Positions 18,632 to 28,130 of a DNA stretch of 64,000 nucleotides are shown here, piece by piece. Under the pieces are notes generated by a model. It did no database searches. It saw nothing but the letters and a program-made list of their open reading frames with translations, and was not told the origin of the DNA. Source of the stretch: Nafulsella turpanensis ZLM-10 (GTDB lineage Bacteria; Bacteroidota; Bacteroidia; Cytophagales; Cyclobacteriaceae); assembly GCF_000346615.1 (NCBI RefSeq), contig NZ_ANNU01000003.1, forward strand, positions 29,174 to 93,173. Reading direction: 5' to 3'. A program made the translations under genes and the position numbers. How positions within the stretch are numbered: position 1 is the stretch's first letter; each line of letters starts with the position of its first letter.

Positions 18632-18838
18632 ATGACACCTTCAGCCATTCTTCTTACTATTAGCCTTTCACTCTTTTCTGTTCTGGCCGTTTGCTTTGTT
18701 GTTTATTTAATAAACGTGGGCCGAGAAAACAGAAAGGCAGCAGCACCTATTTTAACTCCCACAAAAATTTCGCTTTCCCTGCCCGACTCCTCAATCCCCG
18801 TAGCTGAGCCTGCCTATGGTTTGGCAAAGGCAGAATAA
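18632..18838 (+). CDS. Small membrane protein (68 residues), unrecognised
   Basis: One strongly hydrophobic helix (about 5-28) is followed by a charged stretch (GRENRK) and a Pro/Ser-rich tail. I chose ATG 18632; the TTG at 18623 would add three residues. No family recognised and no function can be assigned. It converges on the PRC-barrel gene. Confidence 0.5.
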   Translation: MTPSAILLTISLSLFSVLAVCFVVYLINVGRENRKAAAPILTPTKISLSLPDSSIPVAEPAYGLAKAE

Positions 18839-18893
18839 TTTTATCCTTAATCAACCATCTTTTCTTCAAAACCTCCTTAAGAAGTACCTTTAG

Positions 18894-19241
18894 TTAAGGC
18901 GCCTGATATCCGTAATAGGTGTAAACCTCCTCTACCTGCTTTCTATCCGGTCGGTTAGGCCAGTCGCCAATTTCAATAGAAGGGGCTTGCTCCAGTTTAT
19001 CTTTAGAGATATTCATCCGGTAGGTTTCATCACCTGCATGATAACGCAAGGCTTCGTAGGGCACAGGAAAATACTTTTCACCAATTCCTAAAAAACCGCC
19101 GGAAGCCAGGAGTACATAAGCAATTTCCCCCGTCTGTATATTCAAAACCACATCATGCACTTCTCCCAGTTTATCACCATCGCGGTCTAAAATGCTTCTG
19201 TTCTCGAAGTTCTTGAAAGAAAATATAGCCGATTCCATCAT
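18894..19241 (-). CDS. PRC-barrel domain protein
   Basis: A 115-residue cytoplasmic protein with a PRC-barrel fold: RSILDRDGDKLGEVHDVVL, then GEIAYVLLASGGFLGIGEKYFPVPYEAL, the two halves of the small beta-barrel known from photosynthetic reaction centre H subunits and RimM. Free-standing PRC-barrel proteins are often stress- or envelope-associated, but their role is not defined. The C-terminus ends in an aromatic segment (VEEVYTYYGYQ). Two Met codons start the frame (19241 and 19238); either is possible. It is divergent from leuS, with about 140 bases between starts. Confidence 0.85.
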   Translation of the reverse strand: MMESAIFSFKNFENRSILDRDGDKLGEVHDVVLNIQTGEIAYVLLASGGFLGIGEKYFPVPYEALRYHAGDETYRMNISKDKLEQAPSIEIGDWPNRPDRKQVEEVYTYYGYQAP

Positions 19242-19334
19242 TTCAGTAGTAGTTTAGCTTGCATTGTATTAAGAGAAAGCCTGCCAGAAATGTTTGAGAG
19301 GGTGCTTTTAATTTTAAAAAAGGGCGAATTCTAC

Positions 19335-19342
19335 TATTTTTG
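19335..19342 (+). promoter_or_regulatory. Candidate -7 box for leuS
   Basis: TATTTTTG fits the Bacteroidota -7 consensus TAnnTTTG and lies 38 bases before the leuS start. A TTTT rather than TTTG sits 19 bases upstream, so the -33 element is weak. Confidence 0.45.
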
Positions 19343-19380
19343 TAAACGCAAAAATCAAACGCACCTATAAACTTTTTCTA

Positions 19381-22167
19381 ATGGCAGATTACGCATACAG
19401 GGAGATAGAAAAGAAGTGGCAGCAATTCTGGAAAGATAAGCAAATTTATAAAGTGGAAGCCGACCCCTCCAAACCTAAATTTTATGCGCTCGATATGTTC
19501 CCTTACCCCTCCGGTGCGGGCCTTCATGTGGGCCACCCGCTGGGATACATCGCTTCCGATATTGTTTCGCGCTTTAAGCGGCTCCAGGGTTTTAATGTGC
19601 TGCATCCCATAGGCTTTGACGCCTTTGGCCTCCCGGCTGAACAATATGCCATACAAACGGGCCAACATCCGGCTCTAACGACAGAAGAAAACATTGCCCG
19701 CTATAAAGAGCAGCTCCAGAACATCGGTTTCTCCTACGACTGGAGTCGCGAAATCAGAACCAGCGATCCCTCCTTTTACCGCTGGACACAGTGGATCTTC
19801 CAGCAGCTCTTCAACCATTATTATGATGAGGAAGCCGGTAAGGCACTGCCGATAAACCAGCTTATTCAACAATTCGAACAGGAAGGAAACAGCAAGGTAA
19901 ATGCCAGCTGCGATGAAGAAACCCCTGCCTTTTACGCGGAAGAATGGAAAGCGATGAGTGCAAAGCAGCAGTCAGATATGCTGCTGAACTACAGGCTTAC
20001 CTACCTGGCCGATGCAGTCGTTAACTGGTGCCCTGCCCTGGGGACTGTACTGGCCAATGATGAAGTAAAAGACGGTGTTTCGGAAAGAGGTGGTTTTCCG
20101 GTAGAGCGGAAACGGATGCGGCAGTGGATGATGCGTATTACTGCCTATGCCGACCGGCTGCTGAAAGGACTGGATGAAATTGATTTCCCTGAGCCTGTTA
20201 AGGAAATGCAGCGGAACTGGATTGGCAAGTCCATTGGCGCAGAGCTCGATTTTTCCCTAAAAGGACACGATGAAAAGATAAAGATTTTCACCACCCGTAT
20301 CGATACCATTTTTGGCGCAACCTTTATGGTACTCGCACCGGAGCATGAGCTGGTAGCAAAAATTACTACCCCTGCACAAAAAGAAGAGGTAGAAAACTAT
20401 GTGGAAGTAGCGGCTAATCGTTCTGAACGGGAACGGATGAGCAATGTAAAAGTGGTTTCCGGGGTATTTACCGGAAGCTATGCCATTAACCCTATTAGTG
20501 GCGAGGAAGTACCTGTCTGGATTGCCGATTATGTGCTGGCAGGTTACGGTACAGGCGCTGTAATGGCGGTACCTGCCCACGACTCCCGCGATTGGGCATT
20601 TGCCAAACATTTCAACCTCCCCATCCGGCCGGTGCTGGAAGGAAGCGAGGAGACAGAAGAAGCCTTTGATACCAAGAATGGCTATATCATTAATTCTGAT
20701 TTCCTGAACGGGCTGCATGTTAAAGATGCCATTGCCAAAGCGATACAAGTAGCAGAAGAAAAAGGTGTTGGCCAGGCCAAAGTAAACTTCAGGATGCGCG
20801 ATGCTGTTTTTAGCCGCCAACGCTACTGGGGTGAACCTGTTCCTGTTTATTTCGATGAGGAAGAAGTGCCCCACCTCCTTCCGGAAGAAGATCTTCCTCT
20901 CCTGCTACCTGAAGTAGACCAGTACCTGCCTACAGAAAGTGGCGAGCCTCCTTTAGGGAGGGCTGAAAACTGGAAGTACAAAGGCAAATATTCTTACGAG
21001 TTAAGCACCATGCCGGGCTGGGCAGGCTCCAGCTGGTACTTCTACCGCTATATGGATGCCCGGAATGAAGAGGCATTTGCCTCCAAAGAAGCCATTGATT
21101 ACTGGCAGGATGTCGACCTGTACATTGGTGGCTCGGAGCATGCCACAGGGCACCTGCTCTATAGCCGCTTCTGGAATAAATTCCTCTACGACCTGGGTCT
21201 CGTTCCAAAAGATGAGCCATACAAAAAACTAATTAACCAGGGCATGATTCAGGGGCGGAGCAATCTGGTGTACCGCCTGAAAGAAAGCAACACTTTTGTA
21301 TCGCACAGCCTGAAGGAGCTGTACGATTACAGCACCCTCCATGTAGATGTAAGCCTGGTACAAAACGATATTCTCGATATAGAAGCCTTCCGGCAGTGGA
21401 GACCTGATTTTGTCGATGCAGAGTTTATCGTGGAAAAAGAAGGTGCTGCCGAAGGCAAGTATCTTTGTGGTTATGAGGTAGAAAAAATGTCGAAGCGCCT
21501 TTATAATGTGGTGAACCCGGACGATGTGATTGAACAATATGGTGCAGATACCCTCCGCCTGTACGAAATGTTCCTTGGCCCGCTGGAGCAGTTTAAACCC
21601 TGGAACACCAACGGGATAGACGGGGTATTTAAATTCCTCCGAAAGCTGTGGCGACTCTTTCACGATGAGGCCGGCAACTTTAATGTAACCGATGATACGC
21701 CTACCAGGGTCGAGCAGAAAATCATCCATGCCACTATAAAAAAGGCACAGGAAGATATTGAACGCTATTCGTTTAACACTTCCGTGTCCAGCTTCATGAT
21801 CTGCGTGAATGAGTTAACGGCAGCTAAATGCAATAAGCGGGAGGTGCTGGAAAAACTGGTCCTCATCCTCTCCCCTTATGCACCCCATATTTCCGAAGAG
21901 CTCTGGCATTTACTGGGTCACCAGGAGAGCGTGACTAGGGCTGCATACCCTGCTTTTGATGAAAAATACCTGCAGGAGGACAGCCATGAGTACCCTATTT
22001 CAATTAATGGAAAAATGAGGGCGAAAATGACCTTTTCACTCGATGTTCCTGCAAAAGAAATCGAACGTGAGGTATTGGCAGCAGAACAGGTTCAGCGATG
22101 GACAGAAGGCAAAACACCTAAAAAAGTAATTATTGTACCAAAGAAGATTATCAATATTGTAATCTAA
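19381..22167 (+). CDS. leuS: Leucyl-tRNA synthetase
   Basis: Class Ia synthetase that charges tRNA-Leu. The 928 residues contain the ATP-binding HIGH-type motif HVGH (49-52, within [16 protein letters not shown]), the CP1 editing domain with its conserved [12 protein letters not shown] and [19 protein letters not shown] (the Asp that clears mischarged tRNA), the catalytic-domain segments [11 protein letters not shown] and [16 protein letters not shown], and KMSKR (702-706). The C-terminal anticodon-binding domain ends with [15 protein letters not shown]. It appears single-gene: a likely promoter precedes it, and the neighbours on both sides point toward or away on the other strand. Confidence 0.98.
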   Translation: MADYAYREIEKKWQQFWKDKQIYKVEADPSKPKFYALDMFPYPSGAGLHVGHPLGYIASDIVSRFKRLQGFNVLHPIGFDAFGLPAEQYAIQTGQHPALTTEENIARYKEQLQNIGFSYDWSREIRTSDPSFYRWTQWIFQQLFNHYYDEEAGKALPINQLIQQFEQEGNSKVNASCDEETPAFYAEEWKAMSAKQQSDMLLNYRLTYLADAVVNWCPALGTVLANDEVKDGVSERGGFPVERKRMRQWMMRITAYADRLLKGLDEIDFPEPVKEMQRNWIGKSIGAELDFSLKGHDEKIKIFTTRIDTIFGATFMVLAPEHELVAKITTPAQKEEVENYVEVAANRSERERMSNVKVVSGVFTGSYAINPISGEEVPVWIADYVLAGYGTGAVMAVPAHDSRDWAFAKHFNLPIRPVLEGSEETEEAFDTKNGYIINSDFLNGLHVKDAIAKAIQVAEEKGVGQAKVNFRMRDAVFSRQRYWGEPVPVYFDEEEVPHLLPEEDLPLLLPEVDQYLPTESGEPPLGRAENWKYKGKYSYELSTMPGWAGSSWYFYRYMDARNEEAFASKEAIDYWQDVDLYIGGSEHATGHLLYSRFWNKFLYDLGLVPKDEPYKKLINQGMIQGRSNLVYRLKESNTFVSHSLKELYDYSTLHVDVSLVQNDILDIEAFRQWRPDFVDAEFIVEKEGAAEGKYLCGYEVEKMSKRLYNVVNPDDVIEQYGADTLRLYEMFLGPLEQFKPWNTNGIDGVFKFLRKLWRLFHDEAGNFNVTDDTPTRVEQKIIHATIKKAQEDIERYSFNTSVSSFMICVNELTAAKCNKREVLEKLVLILSPYAPHISEELWHLLGHQESVTRAAYPAFDEKYLQEDSHEYPISINGKMRAKMTFSLDVPAKEIEREVLAAEQVQRWTEGKTPKKVIIVPKKIINIVI

Positions 22168-22358
22168 ACTTCTTTTGGGTGGAGGAATTTTCTTTAGCGG
22201 CATGGGTGGTGTAAGCCTGTGCCGTTTTCTTTCCTGCGAAATAGTCTGCTGAACAATTTTCGGCAAGGAAGAAAAAGCTGGGAAGATAGATTTTGATGAG
22301 CTATTCAGCACTTTTTTCCTTCTCTATTTCAGGAGCTAAACAAAACATTGCAGAAAGA

Positions 22359-22390
22359 CAAAAAAAGAAGGCCGGAATAACCGGCCTTCT
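22359..22390 (-). terminator. Rho-independent terminator of the SDR gene
   Basis: A perfect 10-bp stem (22366-22375 with 22381-22390) with a 5-base loop. Read on the minus strand it ends in a run of seven T, so it terminates the SDR gene 28 bases after its stop. There is no T-run on the plus side for leuS. Confidence 0.88.
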
Positions 22391-22417
22391 CCACATATGA
22401 GCGATGTATTTAGAGTC

Positions 22418-23425
22418 TTAACCCCTAAAAAGTAAAGTTGTTAAAACCGCTCCAACCAATAAGGCAGCGGCTGCTGGAACCGTTTGATGGCGCGTTAACC
22501 AGGCTGTCGTGCTTTTTTCTTTAGATTCTTCATCGAAGCGTCCATGGGCTCCATAATTTCCCGGCACAGGCTCAAATAAGTTATCTGGCCTGTCCCCACT
22601 ATCCACTTCATCAGTTTGCTGTCCTTTAAAACCTTTTTTACCCAGATACCAGTCTCCTACCCCCGGGAAAATTTTATTTCCTAATATGGCTATATAAGAA
22701 GATGAGCCTACTTTGTACTCTCTCTCCTCCGGATGATGAGCGGCATAATAAACAGCCTTTGCACAAACCTCTGGCTGGTAAGGAGTTCCCATTGGACGTG
22801 GCTTGTTGGCCATCTTATTACGCACCCAGTCAAATTGCGGAGTATTAATGGCAGGCATTTGAACCATCGAAACCTTCACGTTACTACCTTCGTGTATCAG
22901 CTCCGACCGGAGGGAGTCCAGAAAGCCCTGTGTGGCATGCTTAGCACCACAATAAGCTGCCTGCAGTGGAATTCCCCTGTAAGCAAGGGCCGAGCCAATC
23001 ATGATGATGGTTCCCTTATCGCGAGGCAGCATGCGTTTAAGAGCAGCCATTGCTCCATACACCTGCCCCAGGTAGGTAACCTCGGTAATTCTCTTATACT
23101 CATCCGGCTTCATATCCTTTACCGGACTCAACATGCCCACCATGGCATTATTGATCCAAATATCGATAGGTCCCCATTTCTCCTCCACCAGGGCGGCGGC
23201 GGCATCGAGCTGCTTTGCATCCGAAACATCCACAGAAAAAGTAACAGCTTCTCCGCCCAATTCTTCCACCTCTTTTTTGGCCTGCTCCAGGCGCTCTTTC
23301 CCACGGGCAATGAGGGCAATTTTTGCCCCATGCCGGGCAAATTCATTGGCAATGGCCCTTCCAAGTCCTGCAGAGCCTCCTGTTATCACTACTACTTCTT
23401 TCTCGCTTTTATTATTGTCTTCCAT
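22418..23425 (-). CDS. SDR family oxidoreductase with C-terminal membrane anchor
   Basis: A classical short-chain dehydrogenase/reductase of 335 residues, longer than the usual 250. Seen: the cofactor motif GGSAGLGR (about 16-23), the NNA motif (INNAMVG), the catalytic Ser in IGSALAYRG and the YxxxK motif (YCGAK). The added C-terminal part has a hydrophilic linker and a terminal hydrophobic helix (AAALLVGAVLTTLLF) that probably tethers it to the inner membrane. Substrate unknown. It is followed by its own terminator. The layout resembles SDR proteins found with stress or general-response genes, but nothing nearby confirms this. Confidence 0.88.
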   Translation of the reverse strand: MEDNNKSEKEVVVITGGSAGLGRAIANEFARHGAKIALIARGKERLEQAKKEVEELGGEAVTFSVDVSDAKQLDAAAALVEEKWGPIDIWINNAMVGMLSPVKDMKPDEYKRITEVTYLGQVYGAMAALKRMLPRDKGTIIMIGSALAYRGIPLQAAYCGAKHATQGFLDSLRSELIHEGSNVKVSMVQMPAINTPQFDWVRNKMANKPRPMGTPYQPEVCAKAVYYAAHHPEEREYKVGSSSYIAILGNKIFPGVGDWYLGKKGFKGQQTDEVDSGDRPDNLFEPVPGNYGAHGRFDEESKEKSTTAWLTRHQTVPAAAALLVGAVLTTLLFRG

Positions 23426-23749
23426 ATTACCTTTAGTTTAAAAAATCTTCTAAATTAATTTCCTCTGGTTATTTAGTACGTCCTCTGGCACTGGCTGGCT
23501 GGGGAATGAACTGTTACTATTAACCATAAACCCTAAAAGTTCAAACCTCCTTTACCATTCCGGAGATTTTAAAACAGGTTTTCTTCATATAATGCAACGT
23601 GATTTCCTCTCAGATGTTCGGTTCTACTTGAAGTTGAAGAAACAGGGAAACGGAGGAAGGCAGAAAGGTAGGAAGCCTAATGGTTCAACAGCTTAAAAAC
23701 AGTAAGGAAGAAGGGAAAATAAGGGTGGAATACAAAAAGTGATGATGAA
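23426..23749. other. Intergenic region with no clear gene
   Basis: 324 bases between two minus-strand genes. A plus-strand frame of 34 codons (23592-23696) has no recognisable features. No promoter box, repeat or terminator stood out. Confidence 0.5.
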
Positions 23750-24115
23750 TTAATTGGCAGAGGCTGGTTGGTTTACTTCATCCTTCATCCTGTTAAGTTC
23801 CTCAAGGCTTCTCTCTCTCACCAAAGCACTGTCTACTTCTTCCTTTGGAGGCATCACATCTTTCATAGCAATGGTACGCATCTCCCTCAGCTTGTCACTT
23901 CTCCTCTTCCTAACCACTATACCGAAGTCTGATACCTCTACCTGTCCATAATGTTTAGGTAAGCTGTCGGTACCAAAGCGCGAAAAGAGATGGGTACGAA
24001 CACTGTCATCAAAAATATACATTGACTGATAAGCAGGGCATACCATCCGCTCCTGGCAGGAGGCCAGAAGCCAGAAACCGGAAAATATTAAAAGAAGAGA
24101 TAAATACCGCTGCAT
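23750..24115 (-). CDS. Small predicted lipoprotein, unrecognised
   Basis: A 121-residue protein with a lipoprotein signal peptide: a hydrophobic core and the lipobox LLASC, with Cys at residue 20. The mature part is hydrophilic and ends in a Glu/Arg-rich helical segment. No domain recognised. It would be lipid-anchored, probably in the outer membrane or periplasmic face. It stands alone, with more than 200 bases on each side. Confidence 0.75.
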   Translation of the reverse strand: MQRYLSLLLIFSGFWLLASCQERMVCPAYQSMYIFDDSVRTHLFSRFGTDSLPKHYGQVEVSDFGIVVRKRRSDKLREMRTIAMKDVMPPKEEVDSALVRERSLEELNRMKDEVNQPASAN

Positions 24116-24321
24116 ATTAATAGAAGAAAGAAATTTCAGGAAGGAAAAGTAATCTTCCCTGCTTTTTCCTAAAGGTTCTTACTTTGGTCTGAACATTAAA
24201 AGGCTCTGCCGAAAATTTGCGGGCAACTCTCTAGCTTCCCCACAGATAGTGCTTTCTCCCCTGCCTTCGCTAAAGTCCATTCCAAATTTAAAATTAATAA
24301 AACCCGCTGAAAATTTTAAGA

Positions 24322-24921
24322 CTATTTCAGAAGATTTACTACGTAGGGGGCAATCCTGTTTACCCAAAGGCTGTACATGCTGGCCGAAGGGTGCAGACCA
24401 TCCTCCGCAATTAAAGTCACATCCTGAGCTGCCAATTGGGAATCAGGAAAAATGTTAAAGAAGGGAACTCCGTACTTTTCGGCTAATTGCTGCTTATATT
24501 GATTATACTGCTTAAGCTCTTCGGCAATTTCTTGCTTATCCTTTTCAGCTGCGAAAGGGGTAACACTATAATCGGGAATGGCAACGACCAAAACATGAGC
24601 CGGACGATTGCCGGAGAACTGAATAGCCTGCTGCAGCAACTGCTCAAACTCTTTACGAAAAGCATCAAAAGAATAGCCGCGATACTGATTATTTACGCCT
24701 ATAAGTAAAGAAACTAAATCATAGTCTGCCGCAGGTTTTTCCTCATCAATGGCTGTCTGCAGTTCGTCGGTTGTCCAGCCGGTAGTGGCGATAATTTCCG
24801 GCTCCGCAATGGCTATCTCCTCCTGCCGCAACCTGTTTACCAGTTGTACAGGCCAACGCCCTTCTTCAGAAACTGCTTCACCTATCGTATAGGAATCGCC
24901 AAGAGCCAGAAACGTATTCAT
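24322..24921 (-). CDS. SGNH/GDSL hydrolase
   Basis: A 199-residue esterase-like enzyme of the SGNH fold. The four blocks are visible: ALGDSYTIGE with the catalytic Ser (residue 10), TTGWTT with the oxyanion Gly, LLIGVNNQYRG with the Asn, and DGLHPS with the catalytic Asp and His. There is no signal peptide, so it is probably cytoplasmic; acyl-ester or lysophospholipid substrates are typical but cannot be chosen between. A perfect inverted repeat containing a TAnnTTTG box lies directly in front of the start. Confidence 0.9.
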   Translation of the reverse strand: MNTFLALGDSYTIGEAVSEEGRWPVQLVNRLRQEEIAIAEPEIIATTGWTTDELQTAIDEEKPAADYDLVSLLIGVNNQYRGYSFDAFRKEFEQLLQQAIQFSGNRPAHVLVVAIPDYSVTPFAAEKDKQEIAEELKQYNQYKQQLAEKYGVPFFNIFPDSQLAAQDVTLIAEDGLHPSASMYSLWVNRIAPYVVNLLK

Positions 24922-24922
24922 T

Positions 24923-24949
24923 TTTACCTTTGTTTAGTACAAAGGTAAA
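24923..24949. promoter_or_regulatory. Perfect 10-bp inverted repeat overlapping a promoter box
   Basis: TTTACCTTTG (24923-24932) and CAAAGGTAAA (24940-24949) are exact inverse copies with a 7-base spacer, ending one base from the SGNH hydrolase start. Each arm contains TACCTTTG, a match to the TAnnTTTG -7 consensus. It may be an operator over the promoter, or a 5' hairpin. No good -33 element was found. Confidence 0.5.
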
Positions 24950-24980
24950 GCCCTGAACGAAAGAAAGAAATTTTAAAGAG

Positions 24981-25006
24981 AAAAAGCGGATTAAATCACC
25001 CGCTTT
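24981..25006 (-). terminator. Terminator overlapping the stop of the small membrane protein gene
   Basis: AAAGCGG (24983-24989) pairs with CCGCTTT (25000-25006). On the minus strand the hairpin ends in five T. The loop contains the TAA stop of the small gene, so it would end the ispG transcript. Confidence 0.7.
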
Positions 25007-25182
25007 AAGATCATGAATATTACTCCGGCCAGGAACATCAGGATGGAAAGCTTATTAATTCCATGCATGGCCTTGAGGCTAAAATTAGTTGGACGGTTCG
25101 GATCCTTTTTACGGAAAAAGTAACCAAATACCTCTCCCAGTTTAAAATAATCCGCCAGCGTATTTCTATTTTTATTATCCAT
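24991..25182 (-). CDS. Small conserved-looking membrane protein downstream of ispG
   Basis: A 63-residue protein starting at ATG 25182, 7 bases after the ispG stop. It has a hydrophilic N-terminus with KLGEVFGYFFRKKDPNRPTN and one C-terminal transmembrane helix (about 43-61) ending in KRVI. The longer frame to 25224 would overlap ispG and adds nothing hydrophobic. I recall similar small proteins of unknown function (possibly DUF6728) in Bacteroidota but cannot confirm the family here. The tight spacing and the shared terminator indicate it is co-transcribed with ispG. Confidence 0.75.
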   Translation of the reverse strand: MDNKNRNTLADYFKLGEVFGYFFRKKDPNRPTNFSLKAMHGINKLSILMFLAGVIFMILKRVI

Positions 25183-25189
25183 ATGGTTG

Positions 25190-27187
25190 TTAATCAATCT
25201 TTTCCGGTTCAATCCACTTATCATCTCCCCTGATAATATCTATCAGTTCATCTACTGCACGCTCGGAGGGCACAGACCTTTTAACCACATTCTGCCCGCG
25301 ATATAGGGTAATCTTTCCTTTCCCGGAACCTACGTATCCATAATCGGCATCGGCCATTTCGCCCGGGCCATTTACAATACAGCCCATGATGCCTATTTTC
25401 ACTCCCTTTAGGTGATCGGTTCGTTTCCGTATCATGGCGGTCGTTTCCTGCAAATCAAAAAGGGTCCGTCCGCAGGATGGGCAGGATATATACTCCGTCT
25501 TGGACATACGGGTTCGCGCTGCCTGCAAAACACCAAAAGCAATATTGTTGTTCCTGCCTACTTCTTCTTTTATTTCTTCCTCCGTACTTCCTTCCTGCAA
25601 TTCGGTTCCCAGCATTACGCCATCGCCTAATCCGTCGATTAAAAGGCCTCCCATATCGGTGGCGGCATACAGCTGCAGGGCATCGGCAGAAAGCTTTTCA
25701 AACTTTCGAAGAATGATGACGGGCACCTGAATTTCTTCTTCCAGCAAATCAAAAAAGAAGCGGCGTTGCTCCGCCATGGCATGACGATTATCCGTATCCA
25801 GCAGCAGTACTACTTTTTTATCTTCCTTTAGCAGGGGGAGCAGATCGGGGTACTGCTCAGACGCCTTTAAGCGGACAAAGTTAAGGCTTGGGTGTTTTTC
25901 CGTGTCCGCTTCCAAATACTGCGCAACACTAAGGAGCGGGTGCTTATACTTCCTTTCCGGATGCTGCTGCCAGCTTCGGTAGTTGAGGATTTCTTTCAGT
26001 CCGTTGGGGACCATATACGGGAGCGGCTGATTGCCACTATATATATAATCGGCGCCAAGGTCATTCATTTTCCATTTATCGGGCTCCGGCAGGTAAAAAT
26101 GGCCGATAGGACGTAAGTCTTTTGGCTCTGTAACTTTCAGCCGGCTCAGGTCTGCGATTACCCGTGGTACATTGGCACCCCCAATATTTTCAACCGCTAC
26201 AGTAGTTCTTCGGCTATAGCTGAAAGGGTCGATAGGTAGCTTCTCTACCGGACGAATAGGCTTATGCCCTGAACGATGCTCATAGCGGTCGATGAGGGTT
26301 CGGGCCACCGGAGCTTCCAGTTCCGGTTCCTCGGTTAAGGATACGCGAACGGTATCACCCAGCCCATCTTCCAGTAAGGTTCCTATTCCCACGGCTGACT
26401 TAATCCGCCCATCCTCCCCTTCCCCGGCTTCTGTTACCCCCAGGTGGAGCGGGTACGGCTGCAGACCTTCTTCCTGCAATTTCTGTACCAGCAAACGGTA
26501 GGCCTGTACCATTACCTGGGTGTTGCTGGCCTTCATGGACAGCACAATATCGTAATAGTTAAACGCTTCGCATATACGGAGAAACTCCAGGGCCGACTCT
26601 ACCATGCCCAGTGGGGTATCGCCATAGCGGCTCAGAATACGGTCGGAAAGGGAACCATGATTGGTGCCAATACGCATGGCCGTACCATATTCCTTACAAA
26701 TTTTAACCAGCGGAATAAAGCGTTCCTGAATTCGCTCCAGCTCTGCCTGATAAGAAGCATCGGTATACTCAATGATTTCGAATTTCTTTTTATCGGCATA
26801 ATTGCCGGGATTGATGCGCACCTTCTCTACTATCCTTGCCGCCAGCTCAGCTGCATTAGGCGTAAAATGTATATCGGCAATGAGAGGAACAGTATAGCCT
26901 CTCTTCCGCAATTCTTTCTTTATCTCCTGCAGGTTTTGGGCCTCCTTTAAGCTAGGCGCGGTAATTCTTACATACTCACAGCCAGCCTCAGCCATTCGAA
27001 TGGTTTGTTCCACAGAACCTTTGGTATCCATGGTATCGACCGTCGTCATGGACTGGACCCGTATAGGATTATTCCCCCCAAGGGCCACATCACCAATTTT
27101 TACTTCGCGGGTTTGCCGGCGAGAGTAAGCTGTAAGGCTGTTACAGTACTGTATTTTTTCAAGGACTTTTACGTCTGCAGTCTTCAT
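25190..27187 (-). CDS. ispG: 4-hydroxy-3-methylbut-2-enyl-diphosphate synthase, large type
   Basis: The iron-sulfur enzyme of the MEP isoprenoid pathway that converts methylerythritol cyclodiphosphate to HMBPP. At 665 residues it is the three-domain form, as in plants, chlamydiae and Bacteroidota, with a large insert (about 300-560) between the TIM-barrel and the [4Fe-4S] domain. Seen: NNPIRVQSMTTVDTMDT at the N-terminus, VRINPGNYADKKKF, then the cluster region CPSCGRTLFDLQ and GIMGCIVNGPGEMADADYGYVG at the C-terminus. It implies the MEP route rather than mevalonate in this organism. The following small membrane protein gene is 7 bases away. Confidence 0.97.
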   Translation of the reverse strand: MKTADVKVLEKIQYCNSLTAYSRRQTREVKIGDVALGGNNPIRVQSMTTVDTMDTKGSVEQTIRMAEAGCEYVRITAPSLKEAQNLQEIKKELRKRGYTVPLIADIHFTPNAAELAARIVEKVRINPGNYADKKKFEIIEYTDASYQAELERIQERFIPLVKICKEYGTAMRIGTNHGSLSDRILSRYGDTPLGMVESALEFLRICEAFNYYDIVLSMKASNTQVMVQAYRLLVQKLQEEGLQPYPLHLGVTEAGEGEDGRIKSAVGIGTLLEDGLGDTVRVSLTEEPELEAPVARTLIDRYEHRSGHKPIRPVEKLPIDPFSYSRRTTVAVENIGGANVPRVIADLSRLKVTEPKDLRPIGHFYLPEPDKWKMNDLGADYIYSGNQPLPYMVPNGLKEILNYRSWQQHPERKYKHPLLSVAQYLEADTEKHPSLNFVRLKASEQYPDLLPLLKEDKKVVLLLDTDNRHAMAEQRRFFFDLLEEEIQVPVIILRKFEKLSADALQLYAATDMGGLLIDGLGDGVMLGTELQEGSTEEEIKEEVGRNNNIAFGVLQAARTRMSKTEYISCPSCGRTLFDLQETTAMIRKRTDHLKGVKIGIMGCIVNGPGEMADADYGYVGSGKGKITLYRGQNVVKRSVPSERAVDELIDIIRGDDKWIEPEKID

Positions 27188-27306
27188 GAATGCTACTTAA
27201 GCTAAAAACTAAAGGTTATTATGCGGTTACGGGTAAGCGAGAAATGTCATGTACTTCTCACTGCCTAACATTACTGGCCACGAACAAGTTTAGGGTGGAG
27301 GAAAAT

Positions 27307-28014
27307 TTACAAATCTCCCAACTGTGGACGGATTACCAATTCTTCCACCACACTATGTCCGCTCATTTGCCAGGCCGCCCAGCAGGCTTCAGCTACGTCT
27401 TCGGATTTCATAAAACGCTCCGGCGGTATATCCACTCCATCCCAACTGGCGGTGAGGGTAGCTCCAGGCATAATGGCTGTTACCCGGATGCCCTTATCCT
27501 TCAGCTCCTCCCGTAAAGCTTTGCTCATTCCAAGCATGGCAAATTTACTAATAGAATACGAACCTCCATTATTATAAGCGGTAATACTGGCAATGGAGCA
27601 CATATTAAAAATATGTCCGGCTTTTCTGTCAATCATTTCTCCGACTAAATGCCTGGTAAGCCGGTAGGCACTGTACAGGTTTGTATCTATCATTTGCTCC
27701 AATACCCCCTCTTCCTCCGTATGCACCTGCCCCGGAATAAAAACCCCGGTATTATTAACCAGCACATCAGGAGCTAAATCATTGCTTTTAACAAATTCGG
27801 CAAAAGCCGCTACTTCTTCTTTTCTCGATAAGTCCGCCTTAAAAACGTGAAGCTTTATGCCTGGATAAGAACCTTCAACTTCCTTTTTCAGGCGGTCCAG
27901 CTCTTCCTGATTTCGGCTACAGCTAATGGCATCGAAGCCCTGGCTGCAAAACTTTTCAATAATAGCACGACCAATTCCTTTTGTCCCTCCGGTAACGACT
28001 ATTTTTTTATTCAT
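27307..28014 (-). CDS. SDR family oxidoreductase (235 residues)
   Basis: A classical SDR: cofactor motif GGTKGIGR at the N-terminus, an NNTG motif (instead of the usual NNAG), catalytic Ser in NMCSIAS, and YSISK for the Tyr/Lys pair. It resembles 3-oxoacyl-ACP reductase FabG and sepiapterin-reductase-like enzymes, but the substrate is not clear. It starts close to mlaE on the opposite strand, so the two share a 116-base divergent control region. The stop is about 120 bases before the ispG start. Confidence 0.9.
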   Translation of the reverse strand: MNKKIVVTGGTKGIGRAIIEKFCSQGFDAISCSRNQEELDRLKKEVEGSYPGIKLHVFKADLSRKEEVAAFAEFVKSNDLAPDVLVNNTGVFIPGQVHTEEEGVLEQMIDTNLYSAYRLTRHLVGEMIDRKAGHIFNMCSIASITAYNNGGSYSISKFAMLGMSKALREELKDKGIRVTAIMPGATLTASWDGVDIPPERFMKSEDVAEACWAAWQMSGHSVVEELVIRPQLGDL

Positions 28015-28130
28015 AAGCTTTTGGCTCTGTTCTTCGTTATGATATTCGGTTTACCCGAAATATAAGTAGGTTTAAGCAAAAATTGCGAACTTCGTTGTAA
28101 TTTCGTAGCCTATAGTAGTAAGCAGATTGG

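Noticed and set aside
20257..20874. Minus-strand frame of 205 codons
   Set aside because: Antisense to leuS; a codon-usage shadow.
22733..23458. Plus-strand frame of 241 codons
   Set aside because: Exactly antisense to the SDR gene, which has all catalytic motifs; no features of its own.
23592..23696. Plus-strand frame of 34 codons
   Set aside because: Too short and without helix, motif or start-site support to list as a gene.
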